Shown here: positions 9,468 to 17,225 of the stretch, piece by piece
Position numbering within the stretch: the first letter of the stretch is position 1
Layout: the number at the start of each line of letters is the position of its first letter
Source: Sodalis praecaptivus
GTDB lineage: Bacteria; Pseudomonadota; Gammaproteobacteria; Enterobacterales; Enterobacteriaceae
Length of the DNA stretch: 64,000 bases
NCBI RefSeq assembly: GCF_000517425.1
Contig: NZ_CP006570.1
Coordinates: forward strand, 186,001-250,000
Reading direction: 5' to 3'
Notes under the pieces: generated by a model
What the model saw: the letters and a program-made list of their open reading frames with translations, nothing else
Told to the model about the DNA's origin: nothing
Database searches by the model: none
Translations under genes and position numbers: made by a program

Positions 9468-10066
9468 AGTGAACTTGCTCCTTTGGCAGGCCGTAGATGA
9501 GTAAATCATATTTATTGATAATGAATTAATGGAGTAACCAGATAGTAGCGTTAATAAAAGGTAATCCTTAAGTAATATGTTTGGGATAGCATAGTGTGAT
9601 TTTTGCTAAACTCTGGCCGCTCCCGCGACGTTGATGATCTCGCTATGTAAGGCAGGAATCGCTGCGCTGTTATCCTTTTTTGCGCGGCCAGTGCGGGGAG
9701 TGCTATCGGCGATAGTGATATGACCTGCTGCTCTCGCGCAAGACGGGGCAAGTTACGCGGCGATGGCGGGGCCGCGGTGATGAAGAAGGCTCACCTGTGG
9801 CAAAGGAAGCTATTCGGCGCTGACCGCCAGCGTTGGCAATGCGTTAAGAGGTTCATCCTTTTCACCCTAGACAGAAAATGCATCGTTGGCTTACCCATCC
9901 ATGTCCACTGTTAGCAGCGCTATTGCTCCGGCGCTTTGCTGGCCGGTTAGGTCTACGGCAGTTTGTTTATCTCATCGCACCGGCTATCTGCGCGTCTTTA
10001 TCTAAGGGGTAATGCCCTCAAAAAAATGTCCAAGGGTATAGGGAGGCCGATAAACACCCGAATAAA

Positions 10067-10082
10067 TGTGAAAACTATCACA
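10067..10082 (+). promoter_or_regulatory. CRP (cAMP receptor protein) binding site, upstream copy
   Basis: TGTGA-AAACTA-TCACA matches the CRP consensus TGTGA-N6-TCACA at all ten conserved positions. It lies about 275 bases upstream of the PTS operon start, where CRP control is expected. A looping or auxiliary role together with the nearer site is an inference. Confidence 0.8.
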
Positions 10083-10199
10083 AATCAAACATCGGCCGAT
10101 GCGCTGATCCTCGCGTCAGGGACAAAAGTCAGCGGAAGGAATTAATAATATATAAAACAGCATATTACAAAATCATGGCGTTGTTTGGCCTCTTTAAAT

Positions 10200-10215
10200 A
10201 GTGATGCATATCACA
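10200..10215 (+). promoter_or_regulatory. CRP binding site, promoter-proximal copy
   Basis: AGTGA-TGCATA-TCACA matches nine of ten conserved CRP positions, 142 bases before the first PTS operon ATG. A weaker half-site (TGTGATCAACTTCAAA) is at 10274-10289. Activation under carbon limitation is the expected effect. Confidence 0.75.
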
Positions 10216-10357
10216 ATATTTAGCCTAAAAAAACGGTGTCAATACTTTCAATCCGCTAAATACGTTACATAAATGTGATCAACTTCAAAAAAATTAATTA
10301 ACGTATCATTACCATCATTCTTACATTAGAGCGGTACAGACTAACCTGAGGCCAACC

Positions 10358-11338
10358 ATGAAAATAGGATTAGTGATAAGTGGTGGTGATGTCAGCGGGA
10401 TGAACAACTTTCTGTTTCAGGTTAACAGGATGATGGAGTCTGAAATAGTGATCTTTGACGGCGGCATTAACGGCCTGATTGAAAATAAGTTCAAGGACAT
10501 CCCGCGCCGCGATCTGGTGGATTACTCTATCTCGTCGGTACCGTTAATTTCTTCAGGCCGAAAAGAAGACAAATGTAAAAAATCTGACTATGAGAAAATC
10601 GTCAAGAACATCCGTCATAAAAAGCTTGATTGCCTGATAATGGCCGGCGGGGATGGCTCCTTTCAATTCCTCAAAGCGCTCAGCGGTTATGGCGTAAATT
10701 GTTATGGCGTGGGGATGACCATCGATAATGATATTACCGGTAACAGCTATACTATTGGTTTTTCTACCGCCTGCGAGCAAGTTATCGGTGAAGTGGGGAA
10801 ATTGCGCAACACCGGCAGAGGATTGCCCGGCCGAATCTTTATGATTGAACTATTGGGCGGCTATTGCGGTGAACTCACATTACAAGCCGCGCTGAAAAGT
10901 AATGCCGACATCGCGCTTATACCAGAAGCGCCCTGGCCTATTGATGTGTTGGCCGAAAAGATAAAGCAAAAAATTGAAGTTCAAAACAGCGTAATCATTT
11001 TATGCTCTGAGGGGTACACCAAAGAGTATACCCCCGGTTTCCAGGGTGCTATCGATACGATGATCGGCAAAATCGAGCATAAAATAGGTATCCGAATCCG
11101 GAAAACGATACTGGGATACGGTTTGAGAAATGGAACACCAACGGGTGAGGAAATTATACAAGGCGCGATTCTGGCTGAAGAAGTCGTAAGATGTATCAAT
11201 AGCGGACTCACAAATAAGATCATTGTGATCAATAACAATAATAAAGCCATACCGATTGACCTTGAAGATTCTGGCAAACGTTTAGTGGATGAAGATAGTA
11301 ATCTTTACAAACTGGCTAAAGTAAATAACCTTATCTGA
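10358..11338 (+). CDS. 6-phosphofructokinase-like sugar-phosphate kinase (PfkA fold)
   Basis: This 326-residue ATP-PFK family member retains the nucleotide loop SGGDVSGMN (from residue 8), GGDGS (97-101) and the catalytic TIDND (121-125). The sugar-phosphate site is altered: the usual MGR of classical PFK reads LGG (within ELLGGYCG, 164-171), and the GHIQRGG region reads GYGLRNG. It thus keeps phosphotransfer chemistry but probably uses a sugar phosphate other than fructose 6-phosphate. The aldolase at the end of the operon suggests it forms a ketose 1,6-bisphosphate. The start has GAGG six bases upstream. It is the first gene of the CRP-type PTS operon. Confidence 0.85.
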   Translation: MKIGLVISGGDVSGMNNFLFQVNRMMESEIVIFDGGINGLIENKFKDIPRRDLVDYSISSVPLISSGRKEDKCKKSDYEKIVKNIRHKKLDCLIMAGGDGSFQFLKALSGYGVNCYGVGMTIDNDITGNSYTIGFSTACEQVIGEVGKLRNTGRGLPGRIFMIELLGGYCGELTLQAALKSNADIALIPEAPWPIDVLAEKIKQKIEVQNSVIILCSEGYTKEYTPGFQGAIDTMIGKIEHKIGIRIRKTILGYGLRNGTPTGEEIIQGAILAEEVVRCINSGLTNKIIVINNNNKAIPIDLEDSGKRLVDEDSNLYKLAKVNNLI

Positions 11339-11347
11339 GGTAATAAT

Positions 11348-11638
11348 ATGCTTAAAGTACTCTGCGTATGTGGCTGCGGCCTGGGCTCCAGCTTTGCTAT
11401 TGAAATGAGCGCCAAAGCCGTACTCCAAAAACTCTGCATCGATGCCTCGATAGATCATACAACGGTGTCAGAGGCGTCTTCTTATAAATATGACATTATT
11501 CTCACGCAGAAAATGTTTGCCGATATTTTGACCTCGGACGCCAGCGAGGAGGATAAGAAAAAAGTCATCATTTTGAATAAGCTCACCGACAAAAAAGAAA
11601 TCGAAGAAAAAATCCTCGCCTACATGAATGCGAACTGA
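11348..11638 (+). CDS. PTS sugar transporter EIIB component (UlaB/SgaB type)
   Basis: This is a small cytoplasmic phosphocarrier of 96 residues with the phospho-cysteine loop VCGCGLGSS. Cys8 aligns with the phosphorylated cysteine of UlaB. It takes phosphate from the EIIA encoded downstream and passes it to the sugar during uptake through the EIIC. The ribosome site GAGG lies seven bases before the ATG, and the gene starts nine bases after the kinase stop. Confidence 0.9.
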   Translation: MLKVLCVCGCGLGSSFAIEMSAKAVLQKLCIDASIDHTTVSEASSYKYDIILTQKMFADILTSDASEEDKKKVIILNKLTDKKEIEEKILAYMNAN

Positions 11639-11653
11639 CAAAAGAGGTGGTAA

Positions 11654-12991
11654 GTGGACGCAATTATTCATTTTATCGTTAAAGATTTTTTGGGGCAGGC
11701 GGCTATATTGATAGCGCTTATCGCTATGCTTGGCCTGATACTGCAAAAAAAATCTCTTGGTAAGACCGTTGAAGGCACGTTTAAAACCCTGCTGGGATTT
11801 CTGATAATGATGGCAGGCATCAATATCATTGTGGCTGCCTTAACCTTTCTCAATGACATCTTTACCAGCGGTTTTGGTATGCAGGGCTACATAACGGATG
11901 TCGCGGCGATAGCCGGCGTGGCAAACCGCGAGCTCGGTTCCGAGGTGGCGCTCACGCTATTGGTGATATTTGCCGTAAACATCATTATCGCCCGGCTTAC
12001 GCCTTTCAAATATATCTTTCTCACGGGACAGGCGCTGCTATGGATGGCGACCATTGGCACCGTCATCGGTTATAAGGCGGGGCTAACGGGCGCCACATTG
12101 ATACTCACCGGCGGCATTTTTGGCGGTTTCATGGCGGTATTGATGCCGGCTATAGCCCAGCCGATTGTACGGAAAATCACTGATTCTGATGATGTGGCGT
12201 TAGGGCATTTCTGTACTATCGGCTACCTGGTGCAGGCCGCCGTAGCCCGTGCCATAGGGAAAAACTCGCGATCCACAGAGGATTTGGAACTACCCGATAA
12301 CTTTAAGTTTCTGCAAGACACCTATCTATCCATGGCGGTGATCATGGTGCCGATGTATATCATCCCGGCCATATTCGCCGGACCGGAATTCATCGGGCAA
12401 TTTTCAGGCGAAACCAATTACCTGATGTATGCCTTCATGCAATCGATGCAGTTTGTCGCGGGCGTGTTTGTACTCTACAGCGGGGTGCGCTTACTCTTGA
12501 ATGAACTGGTGCCGGCGTTCCGCGGCATTGCGATGCGGCTGGTCCCCAATGCCAAACCGGCACTGGATTGCCCGGTCTTATTTCCCTATGCCCCTAATGC
12601 GGTCATTGTAGGCTTCTTGGCTACTACCGTCGGCTCGATTATCGGAATGATCGTCTTCCCGATGTTCGGACTTGCCATGATTTTGCCGGGTTTATTGACC
12701 AACTTCTTTGCCGGCGGCGCTGCTGGGGTTTTCGGTAACGCGATGGGAGGAAGAAGAGGGGCGATAATCGGCGGGGTAATACATGGGTTATTTATCACCT
12801 TATTGCCTGCCATTTTGGTGCCTTTACTCGAAACGTTTGGCTTCAAAGGCGTCACCTTCAGTGATTCAGATGTTATCAGTACCGGTTTGGTCTTGGGTCA
12901 TGCATTCCAAAGCGACTGGCCATTCGTGATTGGTTTTATTGTTTTTGTCGTCGTCGTTGTCTGGTTTGCTAATAGAAAGCTGAGTAAATAA
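11654..12991 (+). CDS. PTS sugar transporter EIIC component, UlaA (ascorbate-type) family
   Basis: This polytopic membrane permease of 445 residues belongs to the UlaA/SgaT family. Family marks include the N-terminal KSLGKTVEGTFKTLLGF, the STEDLELPDNF segment, and PALDCP...APNAVIVGF followed by GVFGNAMGG. The start is a GTG with AGAGG six bases upstream. UlaA itself takes up L-ascorbate, but none of the ascorbate genes ulaD, ulaE or ulaF is present here. The neighbouring kinase and aldolase point to a six-carbon ketose or hexitol instead. The substrate is unresolved. Confidence 0.9.
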   Translation: MDAIIHFIVKDFLGQAAILIALIAMLGLILQKKSLGKTVEGTFKTLLGFLIMMAGINIIVAALTFLNDIFTSGFGMQGYITDVAAIAGVANRELGSEVALTLLVIFAVNIIIARLTPFKYIFLTGQALLWMATIGTVIGYKAGLTGATLILTGGIFGGFMAVLMPAIAQPIVRKITDSDDVALGHFCTIGYLVQAAVARAIGKNSRSTEDLELPDNFKFLQDTYLSMAVIMVPMYIIPAIFAGPEFIGQFSGETNYLMYAFMQSMQFVAGVFVLYSGVRLLLNELVPAFRGIAMRLVPNAKPALDCPVLFPYAPNAVIVGFLATTVGSIIGMIVFPMFGLAMILPGLLTNFFAGGAAGVFGNAMGGRRGAIIGGVIHGLFITLLPAILVPLLETFGFKGVTFSDSDVISTGLVLGHAFQSDWPFVIGFIVFVVVVVWFANRKLSK

Positions 12992-13056
12992 GCGCCATCG
13001 CGGCTCACTGAGTTTAAAGGTAGTCATCACATTCTCAACAGATGTGAGGAGGCATT

Positions 13057-13329
13057 ATGTTTGCTAAGTTAAAACAACTGTTAAATTCTGAACGTCCTAA
13101 GGAAGAGCTGCAAAATAGCGAGGCGGCAGAAAATATTGAAGCTGAAATTATCCAGCTTGAAATCGGATTGCAACAGAACCCGGCTGATAATGCTATCCAG
13201 AAGCAGCTAATGGTGAAATATAACCAGGCTGTCAAGGTGTATTCAGGCGATAAACATTACCGTTCTCGCGTTGACGGTATCTTCGTAAAGATGGATGAGC
13301 TAAGAAATACCATTCGTAGAAATATATGA
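13057..13329 (+). CDS. Small charged helical protein of the PTS operon, function unknown
   Basis: This 90-residue protein is rich in Glu, Lys, Asn and Gln, has no membrane segment or signal peptide, and looks wholly helical. The ribosome site GAGGAGG sits four bases before the ATG. It lies between EIIC and EIIA in a tight operon, so it is expressed with the transporter. I do not recognise the family. A chaperone or regulatory role for the PTS proteins is possible but unsupported. Confidence 0.75.
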   Translation: MFAKLKQLLNSERPKEELQNSEAAENIEAEIIQLEIGLQQNPADNAIQKQLMVKYNQAVKVYSGDKHYRSRVDGIFVKMDELRNTIRRNI

Positions 13330-13335
13330 GGTGAT

Positions 13336-13773
13336 ATGAGCATAAAAGCGTTCCTTTCACAGAGTCAGTATATTCAGGTTCGGATGGAGGTGAGCTCATG
13401 GCAAGAAATCATCGAGCAAGCCGCCAAACCGCTTATTGAGGGAGGGTTTGTCACGGCTGAATATCCAAAAGCCGTAATAAGCAATACGATGGAATATGGT
13501 GCTTACTATGTTTTTGATGAAGGCATCGCTATTCCCCATGCGAGACCCGAATGCGGCGTGATAAACAATTGTTTTAGCATGGTGACCCTAGCGGCACCGA
13601 TGTCAATAAACGGTAGCGAACCGGTGGACATTATCGTCATGTTTGGCGGCGTCGATAAAGACTCCCATATCACTGACGGTATCGCATCAATTGTGGGTCT
13701 GCTGGAACAAGAGGATACGTTGTCTCAAATCAGGCGGGCCACAACCATTGATGAGATTCTCGAGTTGCTATGA
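13336..13773 (+). CDS. PTS sugar transporter EIIA component (UlaC/mannitol-fructose type)
   Basis: This 145-residue EIIA domain contains EGIAIPHARPE with His68 as the predicted phosphorylation site, accepting phosphate from HPr and passing it to the EIIB at 11348. GAGG is four bases before the ATG. Its TGA overlaps the ATG of the next gene (ATGA), so translation is coupled. Confidence 0.9.
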   Translation: MSIKAFLSQSQYIQVRMEVSSWQEIIEQAAKPLIEGGFVTAEYPKAVISNTMEYGAYYVFDEGIAIPHARPECGVINNCFSMVTLAAPMSINGSEPVDIIVMFGGVDKDSHITDGIASIVGLLEQEDTLSQIRRATTIDEILELL

Positions 13774-14309
13774 AAAAACTTATTTTAGTGAACGGGGTGC
13801 CGGCATCTGGGAAAAGCGCCGTTGCTCGAACGATTGCAGATTATTTCAATTTCCCAGTCTTAAGTATAGACGAGATCAAAGAACCCTTTATGGTTCAGTT
13901 CTCAGACATTATCGACAGGCCTCTCAATCGTAAGCTGGGTTATGCGGCCTATGAGGCAATGTTCAATATCGTCAAGAGCGCACCCGATAATACGGTATTT
14001 GTGATGGATGCCTGGTTTGGCTTCAGGGAAAAATCGGTATTGCAAGATTATCTCGCCATTAGCCATTGCCAAGCCGTTTTTGAAATATGGAATAAAGTTT
14101 CATCCACGCTGGTGGCGCAAAGGTACAAACAACGTTGCAGCTGCCGGGTTAAAGGTCATCCCGGTGAGGAATATATCCCGGAATTAATCGCTTTGGCGGA
14201 AAAGGCTCAGCCCATGGGCGTCGGTGATGTTTATACCCTTGACCATGACCGAGGCGCAGAGAACGACGACCTGATTATGTGGATCAAAAACCGTCTGCAT
14301 CACAGTTAA
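13770..14309 (+). CDS. P-loop kinase-like protein
   Basis: This 179-residue NTPase has an N-terminal Walker A, GVPASGKS, and then a shikimate/gluconate-kinase-like layout with LSIDEIKEPF and VMDAWFG. It is probably a cytoplasmic small-molecule kinase acting in the same sugar pathway; the substrate is unknown. The start overlaps the EIIA stop by ATGA. An alternative is a chloramphenicol-phosphotransferase-like P-loop protein of unrelated role. Confidence 0.75.
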   Translation: MKKLILVNGVPASGKSAVARTIADYFNFPVLSIDEIKEPFMVQFSDIIDRPLNRKLGYAAYEAMFNIVKSAPDNTVFVMDAWFGFREKSVLQDYLAISHCQAVFEIWNKVSSTLVAQRYKQRCSCRVKGHPGEEYIPELIALAEKAQPMGVGDVYTLDHDRGAENDDLIMWIKNRLHHS

Positions 14310-14343
14310 CCCAATCTCTTTTTTTTGTATGAGGAATAAATCA

Positions 14344-15255
14344 ATGAATAAGATGACAACCGCAGAGCGTCGTGGATATCAAATGATCTGCGATACAACA
14401 GGTTCAATGATGGTGGTGGCCTGCGATCAGCGTGGCGGCATGAGAACGCTGCTCGCCGCCAGCCCGGAAGAGCAGGCCAAAATAAGCAATGAAACCTTGG
14501 GGAAAACCAAATACGATATTACCCGTTATCTGGCTGCGGAAGCGGGATGCGTGTTGGTCGATCCCATTTGCGCCGTACCCGGCATCGTGGATGAGGGCGT
14601 TGTGCCGCGGGATACCGGCCTGCTGGTCGGGCTCGACGCCTCCGGCTGGGATACTTCGCCGCAAGGCTATCGCATCTCGAAAATGGTTGACGGCATCAAT
14701 GCCCGTAAGGTGCGAGAACTGGGTGCGACCGGCGGCAAAATCATGATTTACCTGCGCATGGACACACCGGAGGCTAATACCGAAAACCTGGCGACCTTGC
14801 GTAGTGTTATTGCTGATTTTGCCCGCGAGGATGTATTTCTGGTGGTTGAATTTCTTACTTACCCGCTGGAAAATGAGAGTAAAGAGGACTATCAAAATAA
14901 AATTCCGCAGCTTATCCAAGATGGCTGTCAGGCCTGTATCGACTGTGGTTCCAAAGTGCTCAAAATCCCGTATCCGGGTACGGAAGCGGCCTGCGCCAAG
15001 GTGACGGAAATCTGCGGGGATATCCCCTGGGCGGTGCTGTCGGCCGGGGTAGATCACCCCACCTTCTTGCAACAGGTCGATATTTCGTTGCGCAACGGCG
15101 CCTCGGGGGTCATCGCAGGCCGTTCACTGTGGAAAGATTGCATCTCCCTGGACCGCAATGTGTCTAAAGAAAAGCTCTCCTCCATTGCGGTGTCGCGGCT
15201 GCGGGACATTCAAAAGCTGCTGGTGAAATATAAAAAACAAGCCGTAAGCGCATAA
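14344..15255 (+). CDS. Tagatose-1,6-bisphosphate / sulfofructose-phosphate aldolase-like enzyme (LacD/YihT family)
   Basis: This class I TIM-barrel aldolase of about 303 residues has the family blocks VVACDQRGGMRTLL, the acidic VDPICAVPG, GGKIMIYLRM (candidate Schiff-base lysine strand), VVEFLTYPL and KIPYPG. It should split a ketose 1,6-bisphosphate or related phosphate into dihydroxyacetone phosphate and an aldehyde. The start was moved from 14329 to the ATG at 14344, because GAGGA (part of the upstream codons) lies eight bases before it. With the PFK-like kinase it forms a plausible import, phosphorylation and cleavage route. Confidence 0.85.
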   Translation: MNKMTTAERRGYQMICDTTGSMMVVACDQRGGMRTLLAASPEEQAKISNETLGKTKYDITRYLAAEAGCVLVDPICAVPGIVDEGVVPRDTGLLVGLDASGWDTSPQGYRISKMVDGINARKVRELGATGGKIMIYLRMDTPEANTENLATLRSVIADFAREDVFLVVEFLTYPLENESKEDYQNKIPQLIQDGCQACIDCGSKVLKIPYPGTEAACAKVTEICGDIPWAVLSAGVDHPTFLQQVDISLRNGASGVIAGRSLWKDCISLDRNVSKEKLSSIAVSRLRDIQKLLVKYKKQAVSA

Positions 15256-15267
15256 CGCGGGCTTTGA

Positions 15268-15310
15268 ATTACTGGCCGGCGGATTTATTCTGTACGGCCA
15301 GTAATATTTT
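15268..15310 (+). terminator. Stem-loop between the aldolase and HAD genes (attenuator or processing site)
   Basis: ATTACTGGCCG at 15268-15278 is perfectly complementary to CGGCCAGTAAT at 15295-15305. The loop is 16 bases and ATTTT follows. It ends just before the ribosome site of the HAD gene. It could lower HAD expression relative to the rest or stabilise the upstream message. Confidence 0.6.
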
Positions 15311-15322
15311 CCGGGGGAGCCA

Positions 15323-16021
15323 ATGAACAACAGAGTGGATCTGATTATATTTGATTGCGACGGGGTGCTGGTTGACTCTGAGATCATCGGCATACAGCTG
15401 ACGATCGCCTTGCTACAGGAGTATGGGGTGGACATCGGGTTTGATGAATTTACCCGTGAATTTAGCGGGCTGGCCTGGGATGATTTGCTCACCAAGGTGC
15501 AAATTGAAAAAGGCGTCGATATCCCAGCCAGTATCAGCCAGCGGTTTTACCCTTTACTGATGGCGACTTTTTCCGAGAAGTTAACCCGAATTGCCGGCAC
15601 TTATGAGGTGATTAGCACCATTTTAACCCCCAAGTGCGTCTGCTCCAATTCCAGCTCAGAGCAGTTGGAATTCATGCTGTCGCGAGTGGGTTTGAAATCG
15701 CTGTTTTCTCCGCACATCTTTTCAGCGGTGGACTTAGGACCGGGGCGGGCCAAACCGCAGCCGGATATTTTTCTCCATGCTGCGAACGTACTGAATGTCT
15801 TACCTGAAAATACTCTGGTCGTGGAAGATTCTGTCCACGGCGTCACGGCGGCGAAAAAAGCGGGCATGTATGTCATAGGGTTTACCGGCGGAGCGCATAC
15901 CACCCCCCATCATCAGGCGCGGCTCACCTCTGCGGGCGCTGATGTGGTGATAAACGCCATGTCGTTATTAACGGAGGAAATCGAACGCTATCGTTTGGGC
16001 GCGGGCAAAGCGATTTCCTGA
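15323..16021 (+). CDS. HAD-superfamily sugar-phosphate phosphatase/phosphomutase-like protein
   Basis: This 232-residue HAD hydrolase of subfamily I has DCDGVLVDSE (nucleophile Asp in motif I), NSSSEQ (motif II), KPQPDIF (motif III lysine) and VVEDSVHG (motif IV). The resemblance is to YieH/beta-phosphoglucomutase-type enzymes. GGGGGAG precedes the ATG. As last gene of the PTS operon it may dephosphorylate a sugar phosphate that accumulates; the substrate is not evident. Confidence 0.85.
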   Translation: MNNRVDLIIFDCDGVLVDSEIIGIQLTIALLQEYGVDIGFDEFTREFSGLAWDDLLTKVQIEKGVDIPASISQRFYPLLMATFSEKLTRIAGTYEVISTILTPKCVCSNSSSEQLEFMLSRVGLKSLFSPHIFSAVDLGPGRAKPQPDIFLHAANVLNVLPENTLVVEDSVHGVTAAKKAGMYVIGFTGGAHTTPHHQARLTSAGADVVINAMSLLTEEIERYRLGAGKAIS

Positions 16022-16022
16022 A

Positions 16023-16053
16023 CGCTGTTACCCTGGGCAGGGTAGCGGTTTTT
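16023..16053 (+). terminator. Rho-independent terminator of the PTS operon
   Basis: TACCCT-gggc-AGGGTA forms a six-pair stem, extended by CGC/GCG across a short bulge, and GGTTTTT follows. It begins right after the HAD stop. Confidence 0.7.
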
Positions 16054-16200
16054 GCGTTTGTCGCCGGCGGCGCCTGTGCGGCGTCTTTTTAAGCAAAAAG
16101 CAAAAACGTAAGCCGCGTGACAGGCGTGTGCCTAGCCTAGGGCTATTTCGGCGACCCGATAGTGTTTCACTTGTCCCGCCTCCCGCCGATGGTCGCGTTA

Positions 16201-17133
16201 TCATTGCCCGCAGCAAGAGTCAGCGCGCGCCTCTTGCCGCATAAAATCGACAAAGGCCCGCATCGCCGGCGTCATAAAGGCATTGCGCGGATAGTATAGA
16301 TGGAAACCGGATACCGGCTTGCGCCACTCGGGCAGAACGCGCACCAGTCTGCCCGCCTTGAGAGCCGCCGCCACGCTTTGTTCCTCCAGCAGCGCCAGCC
16401 CCGCGCCTTCCTCGGCCGCGGTCAGCAGTATGTCTATATCGTTAACCGTTAGCGCGGGGGCAAGGGTGACCTCAACCGTCTTCCCCTCGCCGCTGAGCAA
16501 CCAGCGATATTGCGCGCCGCTGCCGTCCCACCGGTAATTGATGCAGCGGTGCTGTGCCAGCTCATCCACAGAGAGCGGCGGTGGACGGTCGGCGAAACAG
16601 CGGGGGGAGGCCACGATGATCATAGCCAAATCCGGCGTCAGTCTGACGGCAATCATATCCTTTGGCACCCGGTCGCCGGCGCGAATTCCGGCGTCGAAGC
16701 CCGCTGCGACCACATCGTCCAGATTGTCGTCGATGACCAACTCCAGGCGTATATCCACGAAGCGATTCATAAATCGTTCGAGCGCGGGCAGCATGACCCG
16801 GCGACCGGCCAACCGAGGCATATTAATCCGAAGGCTACCGCGCGGGGTAAGCTGCGTTTCCCCCACATTCAGCACCGCACTCTCTAACGCCGCGACCGCC
16901 GGAATCAATTGCGCCATGAATACCCGGCCCGCTTCGGTCGGCGACACGCTGCGCGTGGTACGGTTAAATAATCTGACGCGCAGCCGGCTTTCGAGCGCGC
17001 GAATGCTGTGGCTCACCGCCGAGGGCGAAAGGCCCAGCCGCTGCGCCGCACGACGGAAGTTATTCTCTTCGGCCACCGCCAAAAAGGCCATTAACTCAGC
17101 ATAATCGGTTTTATTCATATTATTGCTACTCAT
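16201..17133 (-). CDS. LysR-family transcriptional regulator
   Basis: This 310-residue LysR-type regulator has an N-terminal winged helix (FRRAAQRLGLSPSAVSHSIRALESRL) and an effector-binding domain with GDRVPKDMIAVRL. It resembles the PecT/YafC-type group that often controls a neighbouring oxidoreductase. It is divergent from the zinc-type alcohol dehydrogenase at 17226, with under 100 bases between them, so that gene is its likely target. A second in-frame ATG at 17118 is possible. Confidence 0.9.
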   Translation of the reverse strand: MSSNNMNKTDYAELMAFLAVAEENNFRRAAQRLGLSPSAVSHSIRALESRLRVRLFNRTTRSVSPTEAGRVFMAQLIPAVAALESAVLNVGETQLTPRGSLRINMPRLAGRRVMLPALERFMNRFVDIRLELVIDDNLDDVVAAGFDAGIRAGDRVPKDMIAVRLTPDLAMIIVASPRCFADRPPPLSVDELAQHRCINYRWDGSGAQYRWLLSGEGKTVEVTLAPALTVNDIDILLTAAEEGAGLALLEEQSVAAALKAGRLVRVLPEWRKPVSGFHLYYPRNAFMTPAMRAFVDFMRQEARADSCCGQ

Positions 17134-17225
17134 TCATTAGTTCATGCAGATTGTAATGTATTTTTCTTCATTACCGGCGGGTGCAGAATGCGTTCTTTGA
17201 TAGGACAGTGAGGAATTTAAAACCG

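Larger units (their letters stand above)
9468..10357. other. Intergenic region of about 890 bases between divergent operons
   Basis: This gap separates the leftward sulfur-type operon from the rightward PTS operon. Besides two CRP sites no gene was recognised. Short frames at 9551-9751, 9720-9914 and 9963-10145 lack ribosome sites and family resemblance. The part from about 10050 to the PTS start is AT-rich and fits a promoter zone. The part from 9600 to 9950 is GC-rich and may be decayed coding sequence. Confidence 0.6.

Noticed and set aside
9551-10145. Three short frames upstream of the PTS operon
   Set aside because: None has a ribosome site or family, and they lie in a regulatory gap.
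11654-12991. Naming the PTS as the ascorbate system ulaABC
   Set aside because: The ascorbate enzymes ulaD, ulaE and ulaF are missing, and a kinase plus aldolase take their place.
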